The notes under the pieces are model-generated. The model made no database searches, was not told the origin of the DNA, and saw only the letters and a program-made list of their open reading frames with translations. Position numbers and translations under genes: made by a program. A DNA stretch of 8,184 nt from Oscillospiraceae bacterium (GTDB taxonomy: Bacteria; Bacillota; Clostridia; Oscillospirales; Oscillospiraceae), in the NCBI GenBank assembly GCA_016295615.1, contig JAEDKW010000052.1, positions 1 to 8,184 of the forward strand, written 5' to 3'. Positions 6,927 through 8,184 of the stretch are shown one piece after another; the stretch's first letter is position 1; each line of letters starts with the position of its first letter.

Positions 6927-8184
6927 ATGACCGAACTTGCCAAAAACCGGGTTCACACCGTCACCATTGAGGGATACGGCGGCGAGGGCATGGGTGTTGC
7001 GCGCATCGGCGGGCGCGTTGTGTTTGTCCGCGGCGCACTGCGCGCGGAGAAGTGTGAGATCATCATTCTCAAGGTGCTCAAGTCCGTCGCCTTTGCAAAG
7101 GTGCAAAAAATACTCGAGCCGTCGGGTGAGCGTGTCACGCCTGACTGTCCGTATTTTCCGCGCTGCGGCGGCTGTACTTACCGCCACATGAGCTACGGTG
7201 AGGAGCTGCGGCTGAAGAAGCAGCGCGTGCAGGATGCGCTCGCGCGCATCGGCGGCAGCAGCGTCGCCGTTGAGGAGATCCTCGGCGGAGAGGATATCCT
7301 GCGCTACCGCAACAAGGCGCAGTATCCGGTGTCTGCCGACGGCGCCGTGGGCTTTTACCGCGCGCGCACGCACGAGGTCATCGAGTGCGAAAGCTGCCTT
7401 CTGCTCAGACCCGAGGCGGATGCCGCGGCGGCGGCGCTGCGCCGTTATTTAACAAAATATGCCGTTTCCGGCTACGAGGAAAGAAGCGGAACGGGACTGC
7501 TCCGGCACCTCTATGTGCGCTCCAACGCGAAGGGGGAGAGCCTTGTCTGCGTTCTTGTCAACGCAGAGGAGCTTCCGCACGAGCGGGAGCTTGTCGCCAT
7601 GCTGCGCGAGGCGTGCCCAAAAACGGTCGGCGTCGTGCTCGGCACGAATACCGCGAAAAGCAACGTCATCCTCGGCGACCGCTACCGTACGCTTTGGGGC
7701 GCAGACCGGCTGGAGGACACGCTTTGCGGTTTTTCGTTCCGCCTGAGCGTGCCGTCGTTCTATCAGGTCAACCGTGCGCAGTGCGAAAGGCTTTACGGCA
7801 AGGCGGTCGAGTTTGCACAGCTCACGGGCAGGGAGACGGTGCTCGATCTTTACTGCGGTGTGGGCACGATCACGCTCACCATGGCAAAGAACGCCGGAAG
7901 GGTGATCGGCGCGGAGATCGTGCCGGAGGCGATCGGGGACGCGAAGGACAATGCCGCGCGCAACGGCGTCACGAACGCGGAGTTTTTCTGCGGCGACGCG
8001 GGCGATGTCGCGGCAAAGCTGGCGCGCGAAAGGCTGCGCCCTGACGTCGTGACCGTCGATCCTCCGCGCAGGGGACTGGCACCGGAGGTCATCGCGGCCA
8101 TCGCACGGATGCAGCCGCAGCGCGTGGTGTACGTTTCCTGCGACAGCGCCACGCTGGCGCGCGACGTCAAGCGCTTTGCGCAGG
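6927..8184 (+). CDS. rlmD: 23S rRNA (uracil-5-)-methyltransferase, RlmD/RlmCD type (3' end beyond window)
   Basis: SAM-dependent enzyme that makes 5-methyluridine in RNA, most likely at 23S rRNA U1939, and also U747 if it behaves like the dual-specificity RlmCD of Bacillota. The frame stays open from ATG 6927 to the window edge: 419 residues, with an estimated 30 or so missing. An N-terminal TRAM domain (about 1-65, with IEGYGGEGMGVAR) is followed by four iron-sulfur cysteines: Cys74, Cys80 and Cys83 in CPYFPRCGGC, and Cys157 in ECESC. The methyltransferase core shows FYQVN (278-282), SAM-binding VLDLYCGVGT (305-314), VDPPRRG (377-383) and the catalytic Cys405 in VSCDSATLARD. The start gives the natural beginning of the TRAM domain, but its ribosome site (AAGGA, 11 bases upstream) is weak. 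The gene lies 16 bases after the RNase gene without a visible promoter, so it is probably the same transcript. TrmA-type tRNA activity is less likely because TRAM and the Fe-S cysteines are present. Confidence 0.93.
   Translation, partial: MTELAKNRVHTVTIEGYGGEGMGVARIGGRVVFVRGALRAEKCEIIILKVLKSVAFAKVQKILEPSGERVTPDCPYFPRCGGCTYRHMSYGEELRLKKQRVQDALARIGGSSVAVEEILGGEDILRYRNKAQYPVSADGAVGFYRARTHEVIECESCLLLRPEADAAAAALRRYLTKYAVSGYEERSGTGLLRHLYVRSNAKGESLVCVLVNAEELPHERELVAMLREACPKTVGVVLGTNTAKSNVILGDRYRTLWGADRLEDTLCGFSFRLSVPSFYQVNRAQCERLYGKAVEFAQLTGRETVLDLYCGVGTITLTMAKNAGRVIGAEIVPEAIGDAKDNAARNGVTNAEFFCGDAGDVAAKLARERLRPDVVTVDPPRRGLAPEVIAAIARMQPQRVVYVSCDSATLARDVKRFAQ

Noticed and set aside
5360..6943. Open frame of 527 codons on the minus strand, antisense to the RNase gene
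   Set aside because: Same cause. No family features, no ribosome site of note, and the plus-strand product has every MBL/beta-CASP motif.
7385..8044. 219-codon plus-strand frame inside rlmD
   Set aside because: It overlaps the RlmD catalytic domain in another frame, and its translation is an Arg/Gly/Ala-rich shadow.

Overview
The window is an ordinary-looking chromosomal segment from a GC-rich, probably Gram-positive bacterium. The best guess is a member of Bacillota, class Clostridia, of the gut Oscillospirales/Christensenellales kind. The basis is the SecA sequence type (WMDHIDAM near the end of the scaffold, short tail ending in a SEC-C zinc motif), strong AGGAGG ribosome sites, a lipoprotein-type solute-binding protein, and a TTHA0252-like beta-CASP nuclease. 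This placement is inferred by eye, not by phylogeny.

Layout: two divergently transcribed units share one 197-base intergenic region (5121-5317). The leftward unit is secA (5120-2388), pgeF (2356-1544) and a family-5 solute-binding lipoprotein (1541-18). Gaps of 31 and 2 bases suggest one operon. The rightward unit is a metallo-beta-lactamase/beta-CASP RNase (5318-6910) followed after 16 bases by an RlmD/RlmCD-type 23S rRNA m5U methyltransferase (6927 to the window edge, 3' end missing).

Functionally, the leftward unit concerns the cell envelope: protein export motor, peptidoglycan quality control, and capture of an extracellular peptide-like ligand. The rightward unit concerns RNA: a nuclease and an rRNA-modifying enzyme. 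Both units have a convincing sigma-A-type promoter with 17-base spacing and a TG extension of the -10 box.

The least explained part is the intergenic region. It holds three dyads: GGAAATTT-N24-AAATTTCC between the two promoters, the 12-base palindrome CCTTGCGCAAGG over the rightward -35 box, and TAAAATGA-N11-TCATTTTA covering the rightward -10 box and centred on the predicted transcription start. The last looks like a repressor operator. I see no mobile element, CRISPR array, tRNA, rRNA or clear intrinsic terminator, and no clearly new biological system. Genes cover nearly all of the window and no gene-free stretch exceeds 300 bases.
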